The position numbers and the translations under genes are program-made. A DNA stretch of 64,000 nt from Agriotes lineatus. Its lineage: Eukaryota; Arthropoda; Insecta; Coleoptera; Elateridae. The notes under the pieces are model-generated. The model was not told where the DNA came from and did not search any database. It saw only the letters and a program-made list of their open reading frames with translations. The stretch is from assembly GCA_940337035.1 (NCBI GenBank), contig CALNHX010002709.1, positions 1-64,000 on the forward strand. The letters are read 5' to 3'. The stretch's first letter is position 1. Each line of letters opens with the position of its first letter. Below, in pieces: positions 22,207 through 32,863 of this stretch.

Positions 22207-22986
22207 TTAGAAGGATGCCGAAACTTCAACTCCCACTTGATGTACAGGCATCCTCCCATGTCCAGCAGTTGTCTGCCCAGTAGCACTGACTTGCACGCCA
22301 CCACTCTTCACAATGGGAACAGAACCACCAAGGCTTGTAACTGCAGAAGCCCCATTAATCTGCGAAGTGGTCAAAAACGCAGTGGCGCCGGTGTTCTTAT
22401 TCGAATAATTGATACCAGCACTGTTCGTTTCCGGGCCAACGGGTTTCAAATTTTTGTCTAAGGATCGGTCGTGTTGCACGTATGCGCTTACCTCGTGTCC
22501 TGGATTATTTATGATTCCCACCACTCCCTTCAACGTGCCCGAACCACCAATTCCAGGAATGGCATCGACGCTTCCACTAACGCCATTCCCGTTTTGGGAA
22601 AGCACATCCACTCCGATATTAACCGTTTTGGGGCTAACCAACCCTTTGGCATCATGAGTTTGCGAAATCGTGGCCTGCGCTGGTCCTAGTTGTGCACCAA
22701 CTTTCTCCGAATAACCACCGTTCTCAAACTGGTTCAAATTTCTGATTACAGCTATTGGTGGTGGAACGGCTCGTGTTGGCAGTAATGGCAAGGAGGCCCT
22801 ACCTCCAACGGTGATGGGGCTGCTGAAGGCCCTAGCGTTATGAACTTGGGGAGAAGAACCCCAAAACGGTTGTGGTCTGCACCTAGGGTCGAACAAATGA
22901 GCACCTTCATGGCACCCTAACTGTCCTGATGCTTGTGAGTAAATAAACGCTGCAATGGTTGCAATAAGTACAATTCTTGACGCCAT
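22207..22986 (-). CDS. Attacin/gloverin-like antimicrobial peptide (gene A)
   Basis: I chose the Met at 22986 (259 aa) over an upstream in-frame Met at 23025 because MASRIVLIATIAAFIYSQAS is a textbook signal peptide and gene C begins at the same place. The mature N-terminus has two Cys (residues 25 and 36) and a proline-rich stretch (PPP, 75-77). Residues 83-259 are a Gly/Ser/Asn-rich domain with GGSGTLKGVVGI, PVGPETNSAGINY and GHGRMPVHQVGVE blocks, as in attacins and gloverins. Such peptides are secreted by fat body or haemocytes and act on Gram-negative envelopes. No intron is visible. The family is inferred from pattern; attacin versus gloverin is not settled. Confidence 0.78.
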   Translation of the reverse strand: MASRIVLIATIAAFIYSQASGQLGCHEGAHLFDPRCRPQPFWGSSPQVHNARAFSSPITVGGRASLPLLPTRAVPPPIAVIRNLNQFENGGYSEKVGAQLGPAQATISQTHDAKGLVSPKTVNIGVDVLSQNGNGVSGSVDAIPGIGGSGTLKGVVGIINNPGHEVSAYVQHDRSLDKNLKPVGPETNSAGINYSNKNTGATAFLTTSQINGASAVTSLGGSVPIVKSGGVQVSATGQTTAGHGRMPVHQVGVEVSASF

Positions 22987-23067
22987 CTTGAGTAGTAATA
23001 ATTGTAGTTTATTAAGCTTGCTCAACCAATGAAGTCGGAACTGTGTTGGTATTGCTGCTGCTCAAGC

Positions 23068-23242
23068 TTTATATACCAATTTGTGACTTGGGAAACATGC
23101 TTCACAATTTTAGGGTTTTCCCCTTGTACTGTAGGTACCTGGTATTTTCTTTTGTGGTATACGAAAACAAATGGAATAAAATAATTCTTATCGTTAAAGT
23201 TCAGTGGTAACCAGCAACATAACCCAGTTTCTGATAAGATAA
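23068..23242 (-). promoter_or_regulatory. Immune-type promoter of gene A
   Basis: On the coding strand: a TATA box GGTATATAAA (23077-23068), a kappaB-like site GGGGAAAACCC (23123-23113), and GATA motifs at 23187-23192 and 23233-23242. A start about 30 nt after the TATA box leaves a 5' UTR of about 55 nt. Close kappaB and GATA sites are the known arrangement in Toll/Imd-driven fat-body peptide genes. Confidence 0.7.
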
Positions 23243-23941
23243 ACTCTTGTTCAAGATACAGTATTATTATTGAGTGTTACGCGGTGCTATAAAATGACGA
23301 ATTTAATACGTCATTTATAGATCGTAGGTTTAAGAATGCAAATGTATATAATTAAAAACAGTTGCAATAATATACTCACAGGAATGGCTTTCTAGCACAC
23401 AAAAATCAAACACAAGTTATTTAAAATAGTAGCAGCACTTAAGTGTGTATGTAACATTCCCTGAGACGTAAATGGCGATATTAATGAAATTTCATAATAT
23501 TTGCTGCATTGCTATACACATCAAGTACACATTTTTATATAATTAATTGCAAACAATTTATAACAAAATCTGAAAAACTAAAATCGTTCTTGTGAAAAGT
23601 GAAAATCTTTTCAAAGATTGCAGATTTACAACTGTTATTAGCTCCGTTTGGAGTTTTTAGTAAAGCAATTTTAGGACAGTAACTTTGACTATGAAAATAA
23701 ATTCAAGTGCGGTTTTTGATTATTTCTAACTATGCCTTCCAATGTACTGTATTTTTTTTTGTAAAAGTCGAATGTAACGGTAATATTTGTCTATTTGACA
23801 CCATAATTTTTCAAGATAATACTCCAACTGCCTTGACTGCGTGATCTCATTTATGGGCCTGCAAATATGAACAGATAGAAATGAGAATTCATAAACTCAA
23901 ACGTTTAGTTAAAATCATCATAATTTAAAATCAGGTTCTAG

Positions 23942-24594
23942 GTAAATTGCTCGAATGCAATTGCTCGAAAACGAATTGCTCGAAATCAGTTGCTCGAAAG
24001 TCAATTGCTCGAATGTGACTTTGCTCGGATTGCAAGTTTCTCGAACAGCAATTTCTCGATTATCTGTTGCTCGAAAAAAAAATAATAAAGTTGTGAAATA
24101 GCCTTAACTCGAATCAGTTAATATCAAATATAAAAAAAACACAAATTACAAATTATAACCTTTATTAATAAAAAACTAGGTAGGTATAGGTATGTGATTA
24201 AGTTAAAAATTATAAAAACCAAATATTATATGTTTTTAATATGATATGTTATGTGCTATTCCACGGACATAATCATAGATATTTCTGTCATGTCCACATT
24301 TATTCACTAATTTTAAAAGTCTCTGTGCACTATCACGATATATTCTTCGACTTTTGGCGCGTTGTTGACCGCTGACATATTATTCTATCCGTAATTCGTT
24401 CAAACTATGCTCCCTCTTTAATGCCGAAATAAATTTCCAGATGTTAACCCCACATAAATTCGAGCAAAACATTTTCGAGAAATTGCGGTTCGAGGAACTT
24501 GTATTTCGAGAAAAGTTACATTCGAGCAATTTGATTTTCGAGCAATTGATTTCGAGCAATTGATGTCGAGCAACTGCATTCAAGGAATTTGCCG
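23942..24594. mobile_element. Foldback element built of TTGCTCGAA units
   Basis: Both arms (about 23942-24075 and 24455-24590) consist of 8-9 degenerate repeats of 14-17 bp around TTGCTCGAA; the right arm is the complement. The middle 380 bp is AT-rich with no credible open frame. Unit B lacks it, which confirms insertion. The structure matches Foldback-type elements with repetitive inverted termini; the encoded source is unknown. Confidence 0.85.
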
Positions 24595-24894
24595 GAGACG
24601 GTTAATACTTGGGCGATTTTCGTTACACTTGCACTTTTTACACCAATTTGACCTTTATGAAGCTACTGGAAGGGGTTTACGATCCTAATAACCTGTTAAA
24701 AATACTCAAAGTCTCTAAGTTTAAAGTTACTATAAGTTGATTTTCAGGTTATTAATTAGTATTTTAATTTTGGTTGTCATAAAATTATCAAGACTGTCAA
24801 AACACATTATAATATACTTTTTTGCACGATAGAACGATTTTACTTAGTTACCACGTTTGTTGCCAAATCAGTAAGTTATGCTTACAGTTCTAGA

Positions 24895-25015
24895 ACAGTA
24901 AGTAAAATGTCGAGGTTAGCAGGTTAGGTTTTACGTCAGTTTGTGTCAAAACTGACGCAAAACCTAACCTGCTAACCTCGAATTTGACATAGACTTACAG
25001 TGACACCAACATATT
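24895..25015. repeat. Near-perfect palindromic MITE core
   Basis: CGAGGTTAGCAGGTTAGG pairs with CCTAACCTGCTAACCTCG, continuing through ACGTCAGTTT and AAACTGACG around a 5-nt loop. Outer bases pair more weakly from about 24826 (TTTTGCAC) to 25085 (GTGCAAAA), so the whole element may be about 260 bp. It is related to 21303-21440. Confidence 0.8.
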
Positions 25016-25170
25016 ATTCTGTGGTATAATGGTGACATCTTACTGACGTTTGAAGAAAAATACTTTTCTATAGTGCAAAAATTGTCATAAGCATAACGAA
25101 CGTTAAGGAATTACCGATCTCAGACAACAATTGGAGTCGTCGCTTCGCTCCTCCTCCAAACAATTGTCTT

Positions 25171-25402
25171 TGTTTTTTGTATGATTAACTTGAAAAGAGG
25201 CTTCCACGAATGGGGCCCCCAGTTAATCCGCTGCGAATTTCGGTTCAATGGGATTGCCGGGAACTGCCACTTAATAACCCTTGACTTGGGTTCAGTTATT
25301 TGTTGGCAGTTCCCGGCAATCCCATTGAACCGGAATTCGCAGCGGATTAACTGGGGGCCCCATTCGTGGAAGCCTCTTTTCAAGTTAATCATACAAAAAA
25401 CA
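25171..25402. repeat. Left LTR with 99-bp palindromic arms
   Basis: Arms 25171-25269 and 25304-25402 are complementary with one visible mismatch, around a 34-nt loop. The ends read TGTATGATTAACTTG and CAAGTTAATCATACA, with TG...CA termini. The right LTR (32737-32863) matches the left arm and loop only, then diverges after TTATTTGTTGG. Either the LTR is naturally palindromic and the right copy lost an arm, or the left copy was inverted and duplicated. Confidence 0.8.
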
Positions 25403-25696
25403 TTGGTCCTTCGAGCCGGATGTGGAAGAAGCTAAAAAACGCGAGTGTACAAGTTTCCAGTAGCTGGTGGATGCAATTGCTCCAACATCATTTCGTCGGA
25501 GAGCGTCAAGAAGCTTCGCCAACACCAGGAAATTCAACCATCGAGAGCCTACACCGAGTCCAGGTCCCACGTCAAGCGGCAGCGATCGGCAGCGGGTTGG
25601 TTTTCTGTTCGTCAAGAAGTTACTACGTTCTCAAATCAAAAGTAAGTCCTTTTCCATTACACCTTCGTTTAGTGTTGTTTTTTGCTTGTGTCAGTC

Positions 25697-26716
25697 ATGG
25701 TGGAAACTCGTTCGACATCAGCGGTCATGTCGGAAACTCGCGCTTTAACCACTCGTTGCAAATTCATAAAAGCCAAAGTAGATCGTTTCGAAACTCTATT
25801 TCATAGAATTTCTTCGTCCAGCCCCGTGAAGGCTCACGAGGTCGGCAACTTGTCAAAAGAGTTTAGTTGTTTCCAAAATATGTTGGATGAGTATGAGAAG
25901 TCAATGGAGGGCCTAATGGAGGCCGACGCTGAACACTTTGATGAACTTTTCAATGAATTCGACTCTTTTATGACTCATTTTAGCGAGATTAGTAGCACAG
26001 TCGAGGAATTCTTATCAAAAAATAAGATCAGTCCGGGTAGAAAACCGAATCTAGGTCAAAATTATTTGCAAAGTGGCCCTTCAGGAGAGCTCGCTGGATT
26101 AAGATTACCACCCTTAGATTTGCCTTCCTTTTCGGGGAAATTCGAGAATTGGGTTCAATTTCATGGCTCCTTTACGTCGCTTATTCATAACAACGCTAAT
26201 TTGACCAACGTTCAGAAATTTTACTATTTGATTTCTTCCCTTAAGGGAGAAGCTGCTAGTTCAATCTCGTCGTTAAAAGTTACCAACGATAACTATACCA
26301 TTGCTTGGGACATCCTAGTCAAGCGATTTGAAAATAAGAAACTGATAGTAAAATCAAACATAAATGCGTTATTCAGTTTAGAGAGCGTAAAAAAGGATTC
26401 ACATTCGTCTGTTCAAAGGCTGCTCGATAGTGTAGTTAGAATTTTGGAAATTTTAAAGGCGTACGGGGAACCCACAGTCGCCACCATACTAATACATATC
26501 ATAGTTTCGAAGCTCAGCTCAGCAATGGAGACTGACTGGAAATTATACAAACATACCGGACAATTTCCTACTTTGCGAGAGTTGTTAGATTTTTTTAGAG
26601 AGCAAAAGTCACTTATTAGGTTCGCTGGAAGCTGCGAAAATAGGTTCGAGTTTGGGAAATCAGGGATCCGAGCAAAAAAGCCATGCACGCGCTCATGTAG
26701 CCAGAGAGCAAGGTAA
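25697..26716 (+). pseudogene. BEL/Pao gag, capsid-like part
   Basis: The likely start is the Met at 25697 (MVETRSTSAVMSETRAL); an in-frame Met lies 15 nt upstream. Residues 10-120 are helical and acidic. About 140-310 carry a DUF1759-type region (LPPLDLPSFSGKFENWVQFH, FYYLISSLKGEA). The frame ends in a basic, out-of-frame tail at 26716, while the zinc-knuckle part continues in another frame from about 26690. In live elements this protein assembles virus-like particles. Confidence 0.8.
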
Positions 26717-26940
26717 ACACTCTTGTGATTTTTGCAAAAATAGTAATCATTCGATTAGCGCTTGCGAATCATTTTCAAAATTGTCGGTAAACGCTCGTAT
26801 CGAAGAGGCGCGTCGTTTGAAATTATGCAACAATTGTCTCAAGCCCGGACATTTCGTGGTACAATGCACATCGTCGAGATGCCGCGTATGCAGAAAAAAG
26901 CACCATACTTTACTGTGTTTGCGTCCAAAGCGCGACGCGC
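26690..26940 (+). pseudogene. BEL/Pao gag zinc knuckles
   Basis: In a frame shifted against the capsid part, the sequence shows CDFCKNSNHSISAC and CNNCLKPGHFVVQC, CCHC knuckles, then CRVCRKKHHTLLC. This is the nucleic-acid-binding end of BEL gag. Open reading in this frame persists to 27113, but the pol product continues in the frame of 26762-28423, so another frame change lies near 26940. Confidence 0.75.
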
Positions 26941-28423
26941 ACGAAAATACTCCGTCGCCGCGTCCTGGACCGCCAGAAACAGCAGCGACACACGGGAGGT
27001 CGGGGCCGTCGCCCCGAGCAAGGCACCCGTCGCATCTGTTTCAGCAGCCTGTAGCCGTCCTGCAATCGCGGCGCCAGCGCAAGTTTTATTGTCCACGGTT
27101 AGCGTATTCGTAGAAGGATCCTCCGGGTCATTTTCCCGGGCAAAAGCTCTTTTGGACCCCGGATCCCAACTTAACTTATGTAGCCCCGACTTGTGTCAAA
27201 ATTTGAAAATTGAGAAACGAGGTAATATCACCTCACTGTCGGGTGTTGGTGCCAGGGCTCTGAACGCTGAATTCAGAGCAAACGTTCGAATCCGCTCCCG
27301 CAACTGGAAATACGAGGACATTTTGAGCTGTGTTGTGTTAGACAAAATTACGGACCCTCTGCCGGTCCTTTCTTTCTCGTTGAGGGATTTGAAAATCCCA
27401 CCAAACATTGTGCTAGCCGATTCAGACTGTAATACACCGGGAAAGCTTGATCTTTTATTAGGCGCGAATGTCTTTTGGCAAGTGCTCTGTCAGGGACAGG
27501 TGAAATTGGGCCCAGAGAAGCCATTCTTAACAAAAACTCTTTTTGGTTGGGTTTTAGGCGGAAACATGAATGTCGAAAATCAAGCGCTCATTCTTTCAAA
27601 TAGAGTTCATTTAAGTGTAGCCGGCATCGAGCACGGCATTCAGAGATTTTGGGAAATCGAGGGGGCGTACGGTTCATCAGGCCGACTCTCTGCTGATGAC
27701 AAATTTTGCGAAGACCATTTTCAATCGACTACGAAAAGGGCGTCGTCGGAGCCGCGTAGGTTCATCGTGAGCATACCTTTCAGGAAAGATGCTCGATCGC
27801 TGGGAGACTCGCGCGGTATAGCGTTAAAGCGTTTCTATTCATTAGAAAACAAATTGTCAAAAAATCCCAAGTTGAAAACCGCGTATTCCGCATTTCTCAA
27901 AGAATACGAGTCGCTTGGTCACTTGAGCAAGGTGGACGACGAAGCGAACCTTCCTCATCCTCGGTTTTATTTGCCAGTCATAAAGGAGGACAGTTCAACG
28001 ACCAAATATCGCGTTGTTTTTGACGGCAGTTGTGCGTCCTCCTCCGGAGTATCGCTTAACGACCTTCAACATAAGGGCCCAGTGGTCCAGCAGTCGTTGT
28101 TCGCAATTCTTTGTCGCTTTAGGCAATTCAAGTACGTGCTGAAAGCAGATTGCGCCAAAATGTATAGGCAAATCCTTGTAGACCCTTCGCAGAGGCAATA
28201 CCAATTAATTTTATGGCGTGACGACAAAACCTCAGCGGTAAAATGCTTCAAATTATTAACGGTCACCTACGGTACTAAATCAGCCTCGTACCTAGCAACT
28301 AGGGGCTTGATACAAATCGCCCAGGAAATCGAAGCATCGCTTCCAGAGGCCTCATTAAGAATTAGCCGGGATTTTTATGTAGATGACCTACTGACTGGTT
28401 TTGAAAATAGGCGGAAGCCATAA
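26940..28423 (+). pseudogene. BEL/Pao pol: protease and reverse transcriptase
   Basis: The frame is open from 26762, but homology starts after about 26940. The protease is A17-type with the active-site block ALLDPGSQLNLCS (Pro where Ser is usual in DSGS). The WVLGG block and the linker follow. The reverse transcriptase has YRVVFDGS, the KADCAKMYRQI motif (first catalytic Asp) and YVDDLLTG near the end. The frame then breaks at 28423 and continues from about 28410 in the next frame. Confidence 0.82.
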
Positions 28424-28431
28424 AAACGCAA

Positions 28432-28967
28432 TTGGAAATTAGTGGCGCTTTTTCGGGGTACGGGTTTGAATTGCGAAAGTGGGCATCCAACGACAGTGAA
28501 GTAGCTAGCGCCATTGGTGTTGATCGCGGCAGCGTAGAGCCCATTTCTTTGACGGAAGACGCCACGGAGAAAACTCTCGGCATTTTTTGGGGTACTCGGC
28601 GGGACGTGCTAAGTTACAGAGTGAACCCTAGCTGTTGCAAATCAATTACCAAGCGGGCTATACTCTCTAGTATGGCTCAAGTATTCGATCCCTTGGGACT
28701 ACTTGGTCCAAGCGTTCTAACTTTGAAACTTCTCGTGCAAAGGCTTTGGCAGTTGAAGTTGTCATGGGACGAAACGGTGCCCATGGAGATGCGCTCCAGA
28801 TACGACGAACTCCATTCTTCATTACACGCTTTGGGCTCATTGGCAATTCCGAGGCGGGTAATTTGCGATGACTTAAATTCGATAGATCTCCACGGATTTG
28901 CGGACGCGAGTTCCGTAGCCTATGGGTGCGCCGTGTATATACGCTGCGTTGACGCGCGCGGTAATGT
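28432..28967 (+). pseudogene. BEL/Pao pol: thumb and RNase H start
   Basis: Continues the reverse transcriptase from the previous frame with LGIFWGTRRD, SSMAQVFDPLGLLGP and KLSWDE blocks, and enters RNase H at DLHGFADASSVAYGC. It is cut at 28967 by the inserted solo LTR; the last 11 codons of the open frame (to 29001) belong to the insert. The rest of RNase H resumes at 30527. Confidence 0.82.
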
Positions 28968-30521
28968 TGTAACGTTTCGCCCCGAGCGAACGCGTTTTTA
29001 AATTAAAAATTAATTAGCGCGTTCACCCTCAGCGATTTTTGATTATCAGGGGCTGTAGATCTGGAACGCCCGTCCTGCGATAACGGCGCGCCATCAACGG
29101 ATCCCCCGCTCCACGACGTATGCGCATCTCTGCGCCGGTCCCCCTCTTAAACCCTCCGAGGAAGTTGTTCGCTGCACGAAGCCCGAAGGCGAACACTTAT
29201 AAGCAGTTCCACGACTGCTCCAGAAGGCATTCATCCACTTGTACACCGACACCTTCACCAGCATCCATTCCCCTCCTAGATCCCGATCCCGTTCCGTCCT
29301 GGCTAGTTATTTAATTAGCTTATATTCATTTTCCTGACCTGACCCGTAGTCGGCGATAGGCGAAGACTTCTTCAAGAAGAAGGCCACCTTCACGATTGCA
29401 ACCTGAAACCTGTCCCATATCCTGTAGAATTGGTACGGGACGAAGTTCGCTTGAGAGCCGCTCCGCCGTTCTGCCCTTATTTTAACTTGTTTCCCCGAGA
29501 TCCAAATTAAGTAAAGGAATCCGAATTCGTTAATAATTTAATGTAACAAATCCTTGAGACGTGTTAGCCGACGAAGACTCTATTTAGAGACCGTCAGGCC
29601 CGTCTATGTAAATTAAGTTAAATAATTCCAAATCTGTTGATAATTTAATTTGACAAATCCTTAAGACGTGTTTGCCGGCGACGACTCTTCCTTTTTTAGA
29701 GACCGCCAGGCCCGTCTATTGAGATAACTTGCTTAGCAAACAGCCTAAATTTCATTTTGGAAATAATTATTTAACCCAAGTGCTGGCGATTAAGATATGA
29801 CAATAGCGTCTCGTAATATCTAGTTCAAAAGCCCGTATAAAGACAGAATTGCTCCCCTCGAAAGAATTGGTTAGTGTTTTTATTGGCTATAGGATTCTAC
29901 TTACCAGAGAAGCCCGAGATCACCTCCTACGCACCAACAGCTAGGTCAAGGACGTTCACCAGGTGAATCCCTCCACCGAATCCTAGAGGCACCGCTCCTT
30001 ACACCAACATCACACCGCGAATTCTCTGACTAAGGGCCAATCCCTTAGGAAACTGCCGGCACGTAAGCAAGAATCCGATATTTAGTTAATTAACCTGACA
30101 TTACAGCAACATGTGCCCGAAACTCTTTCGCTGAGGGCCAAGTGAAGAACGCGCGCCTACCTCGAAGTCGGTCCAGAAGTTACCAGAGGCGTCTCTACAA
30201 GAATTCCCGAGGGGGCTATCCAGAGACCACCGTTTACACGGCTGTACGACGGGTTGCAGCGACAAGGGGCAAGAAGCGAAGGAAAATAGAATACTTTTAT
30301 TTTCGAAATAAATGTTCATTTTCAATTATACAATTATGATTACGTTTGTAAATAGTTCTGAGTACCAATATTAAATTGTTTAAAGCTATCCTGTGTTTGG
30401 TTTGCTACGCTTCTTATGTATATCTGGGAAATCTTGACCCTGTCTCCGACTCGACTAGCTACCAGAAAGTTAATTAGTAATCATCTTTCTACCCTTAATG
30501 AGCACAAGGGTGGAATATTAT
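28968..30521 (+). mobile_element. Solo LTR inserted in BEL pol
   Basis: The 1,554-bp insert begins TGTAACGTTTCGCCC and ends GGTGGAATATTAT, and is flanked by AATGT on both sides (28963-28967 and 30522-30526), a 5-bp duplication typical of LTR elements. It is GC-richer than the window and has no coding domain. A single LTR left by recombination, probably of a Ty3/gypsy element, is the simplest reading; the final CA appears mutated. Confidence 0.78.
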
Positions 30522-30526
30522 AATGT

Positions 30527-32510
30527 CACCACCAATTTGCTTTGTGCTAAGTCAAGGGTCGCTCCATTAAAAACAATATCCTTGCCTCGTCTGGAGCTTT
30601 GCGCCGCCTTACTGTTGGCTCGTTTGATTAAAACTATACTCGATTCCTCCGCATTTAAATTTGACCGCGTGTACTATTGGTCGGACTCCACCATAACTCT
30701 GCACTGGATAAATAAGGATGCGAGTAATTGGAAGACGTTCGTCGCGAACCGGGTGTCCGAGATTCACGAACTAAGCAATAGGGAAGAATGGTTTCACGTG
30801 CGTACAAATTGCAACCCGTACGATATAATTAGCAGGGGAATGTTACCCCAGGAGTTACTCAACTCACGCTTGTGGTGGCACGGGCCAGAGTTTTTGTCAC
30901 AGGCGGACTTAAAACCCCAGCCCGTTAAAATTGATTCGGGTGAGCTAGCAGCCCAAGAGTCGCGCTCAGTAGTGGCCACTCTTCACCATCGCGTCCCAGA
31001 ATTTGAACTTTTCAGGCGCTATTCCAGTTTCACAAAATTACAGCGCGTAGTCGCGTACTGCCTGCGTCTCGCGAGAAACAGAAACACCGAAACGCGCTGG
31101 TCATTACCTCCAGCCATTGACGAATTGGAGGACGCGACTCGCCGTCTGATCAAAATTGCCCAGGCGGAAGTCTTTTCCGGAGAAATAGCAGTTTTGTCTC
31201 AGAAAGCGTCATTGCCGAAAAATGGTGCGCTGCTTTCTCTAAACCCATTTCTGGACGATCAGGGCCTACTACGCGTGGGCGGCCGTCTAGAAAATTCCAA
31301 TCTAAGCTTTGATCAGAAACATCCCCTTTTGTTACCAGCTAGTCACCCTTTGTCGTTGCTAATCGTGAAGCAAGAGCATTTGCGGCTCTTGCATTGTGGA
31401 CACTCGGTTTTACTGGCCTCATTGCGGGATAAGTTTTGGATCGTGAGAGCCAAAGACCTGATACGTAAAGTAATACACAATTGCGTGATATGCTTCCGGG
31501 CCAAGCCTAAGATGAATAAACACTTGATGGGATCACTACCCGAAGCTCGTGTCACACCCTCTCCTCCTTTCAGCAATTGCGGGATAGACTACGCGGGTCC
31601 CGTGTTTATAAAAAACAAATCCGGGCGAGGCGCGAAAGAAGTAAAGGCTTACGTAGCCCTATTTGTGTGTTTGGCCACGAAGGCTATTCATCTTGAACTC
31701 GTGGAAGACCTCACGACGGAGGCTTTCATCGCATCGTTGAGGAGATTCATCTCCAGACGCGGTTTACCCTCCAACATATTTTCTGACAATGCTACCTGTT
31801 TCACCGGTGCCAGAAATCAGCTATCGGAATTAAAAAATATCCTGTCAGGCTCTAGTGAGCAAGGCATAAGGGAGGAATTGTCGAAACATAGCATTAAGTG
31901 GAATTTTATTCCGGCACGCTCTCCGCACTTTGGCGGCATCTGAGAAGCGGGGGTAAAGTCATTGAAATATTATTTAAGGCGAATATCTTGCAATGCAAAG
32001 TTAACTTTCGTTGAGTATTACACCATGCTGACTCAAGTGGAGGCGATACTAAATTCCCGCCCACTCTGTGTTCTCCCTACCGACGCCTCATTCCCCGAAG
32101 TCCTTACTCCTGCCCACTTCTTGATCGGTCGGAAGCTGACTTCGTTTCCGGAAGCCCAACTCCAGGACATACCGGAAAATCGTCTCAGCCGCTATGGGCT
32201 GGTCCAGCGGCTGTCCCAGCAGTTTTGGGATCGTTGGTCCCGGGACTACCTCCACCTCCTGCAGCGCCGGCCTAAGTGGAAGTCCTCCAGCACGTCTCTA
32301 GCCCCCCAGGTGGGCGACGTGGTACTCGTCCACGACGAGGCATCTCCAAGCTACCGTTGGCCACTGGCAATCATCTCGGCCACATATCCAGGAGCGGATG
32401 GTGTTGTGCGTGTGGTGCAGGTGCGCGATTCCCGAGGGAATCTCCTGAAACGCTCGGTGCGTAAAGTGTACGTCCTACGCAAAGACGATCATTGCGATCA
32501 AGGGCAATAA
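30527..32510 (+). pseudogene. BEL/Pao pol: RNase H end and integrase
   Basis: It resumes with LLCAKSRVAPLKT and the LPRLELCAALLLARL block, then YYWSDSTITLHWI. The integrase zinc-binding region (HSVLLASLRDKFWIV, NCVICFRAKP) and catalytic core (IDYAGPV, FSDNATCF) follow. A TGA at 31941-31943 replaces the expected Trp in HFGGIxEAGVK, and the catalytic Glu lies just after it. From 31944 the frame stays open to 32510 with AILNSRPL, TPAHFLIG and a chromodomain-like tail. The in-frame stop alone would inactivate strand transfer. Confidence 0.85.
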
Positions 32511-32736
32511 ACATTGACTTTGCTCATAGTTGGTAGTTTTCGTTGTTTGAACATTTTGCTAGGTTTAGTTGTTTCTTTGCTTGTATTCATGCTAGTTGTA
32601 GGTTATCTGTAAGGCTCTTGGATTATCATCTGTAATTAGTTCTTGTTATGCATTTGATTATTTGGTAGTTTTAGATTTCAGTTTAATTTTGGGATTTAAT
32701 CACGTCGTGCCATAGTCGGCACTTCGGGGGCGGCAT

Positions 32737-32863
32737 GTATGATTAACTTGAAAAGAGGCTTCCACGAATGGGGCCCCCAGTTAATCCGCTGCGAATTCCG
32801 GTTCAATGGGATTGCCGGGAACTGCCACTTAGTAACCCTTGACTTGGGTTCAGTTATTTGTTG
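32737..32863 (+). repeat. Right LTR start of the BEL element, truncated
   Basis: It matches 25178-25306 of the left LTR almost base for base, and carries the GAATTCCGG variant seen in the left LTR's right arm. It follows a purine-rich GGGGGCGGCA tract. The match stops at TTATTTGTTGG and unrelated sequence follows, so the second half is missing or was never present. Confidence 0.8.

Larger units (their letters stand above)
25178..32863 (+). mobile_element. BEL/Pao LTR retrotransposon, inactivated
   Basis: Order: left LTR (25178-25394), primer-binding-like TGGTCCTTCGAGCCGG (25404-25419), gag with DUF1759-type domain and zinc knuckles, A17-type protease, reverse transcriptase, RNase H, integrase, purine-rich GGGGGCGGCA, and the right LTR start (32737). 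It is dead: gag frame break near 26700, pol break near 28423, a 1.55-kb solo LTR inside RNase H, and an in-frame stop in integrase at 31941-31943. Unit B lacks it, so it arrived after the duplication. GC is higher than in the surroundings. Confidence 0.9.

Noticed and set aside
22237..22689. Plus-strand frames of 72-82 codons
   Set aside because: Antisense shadows of peptide gene A; the same applies at 51076-51679 opposite gene B and 62301-62615 opposite gene C.
23942..24594. CRISPR-like array of short repeats
   Set aside because: The units are degenerate, inverted between the two halves and separated by only a few bases, which is a eukaryotic foldback structure.
29120..30339. Short frames in the BEL region
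   Set aside because: They lie inside the solo LTR and show no protein similarity to each other or to known domains.
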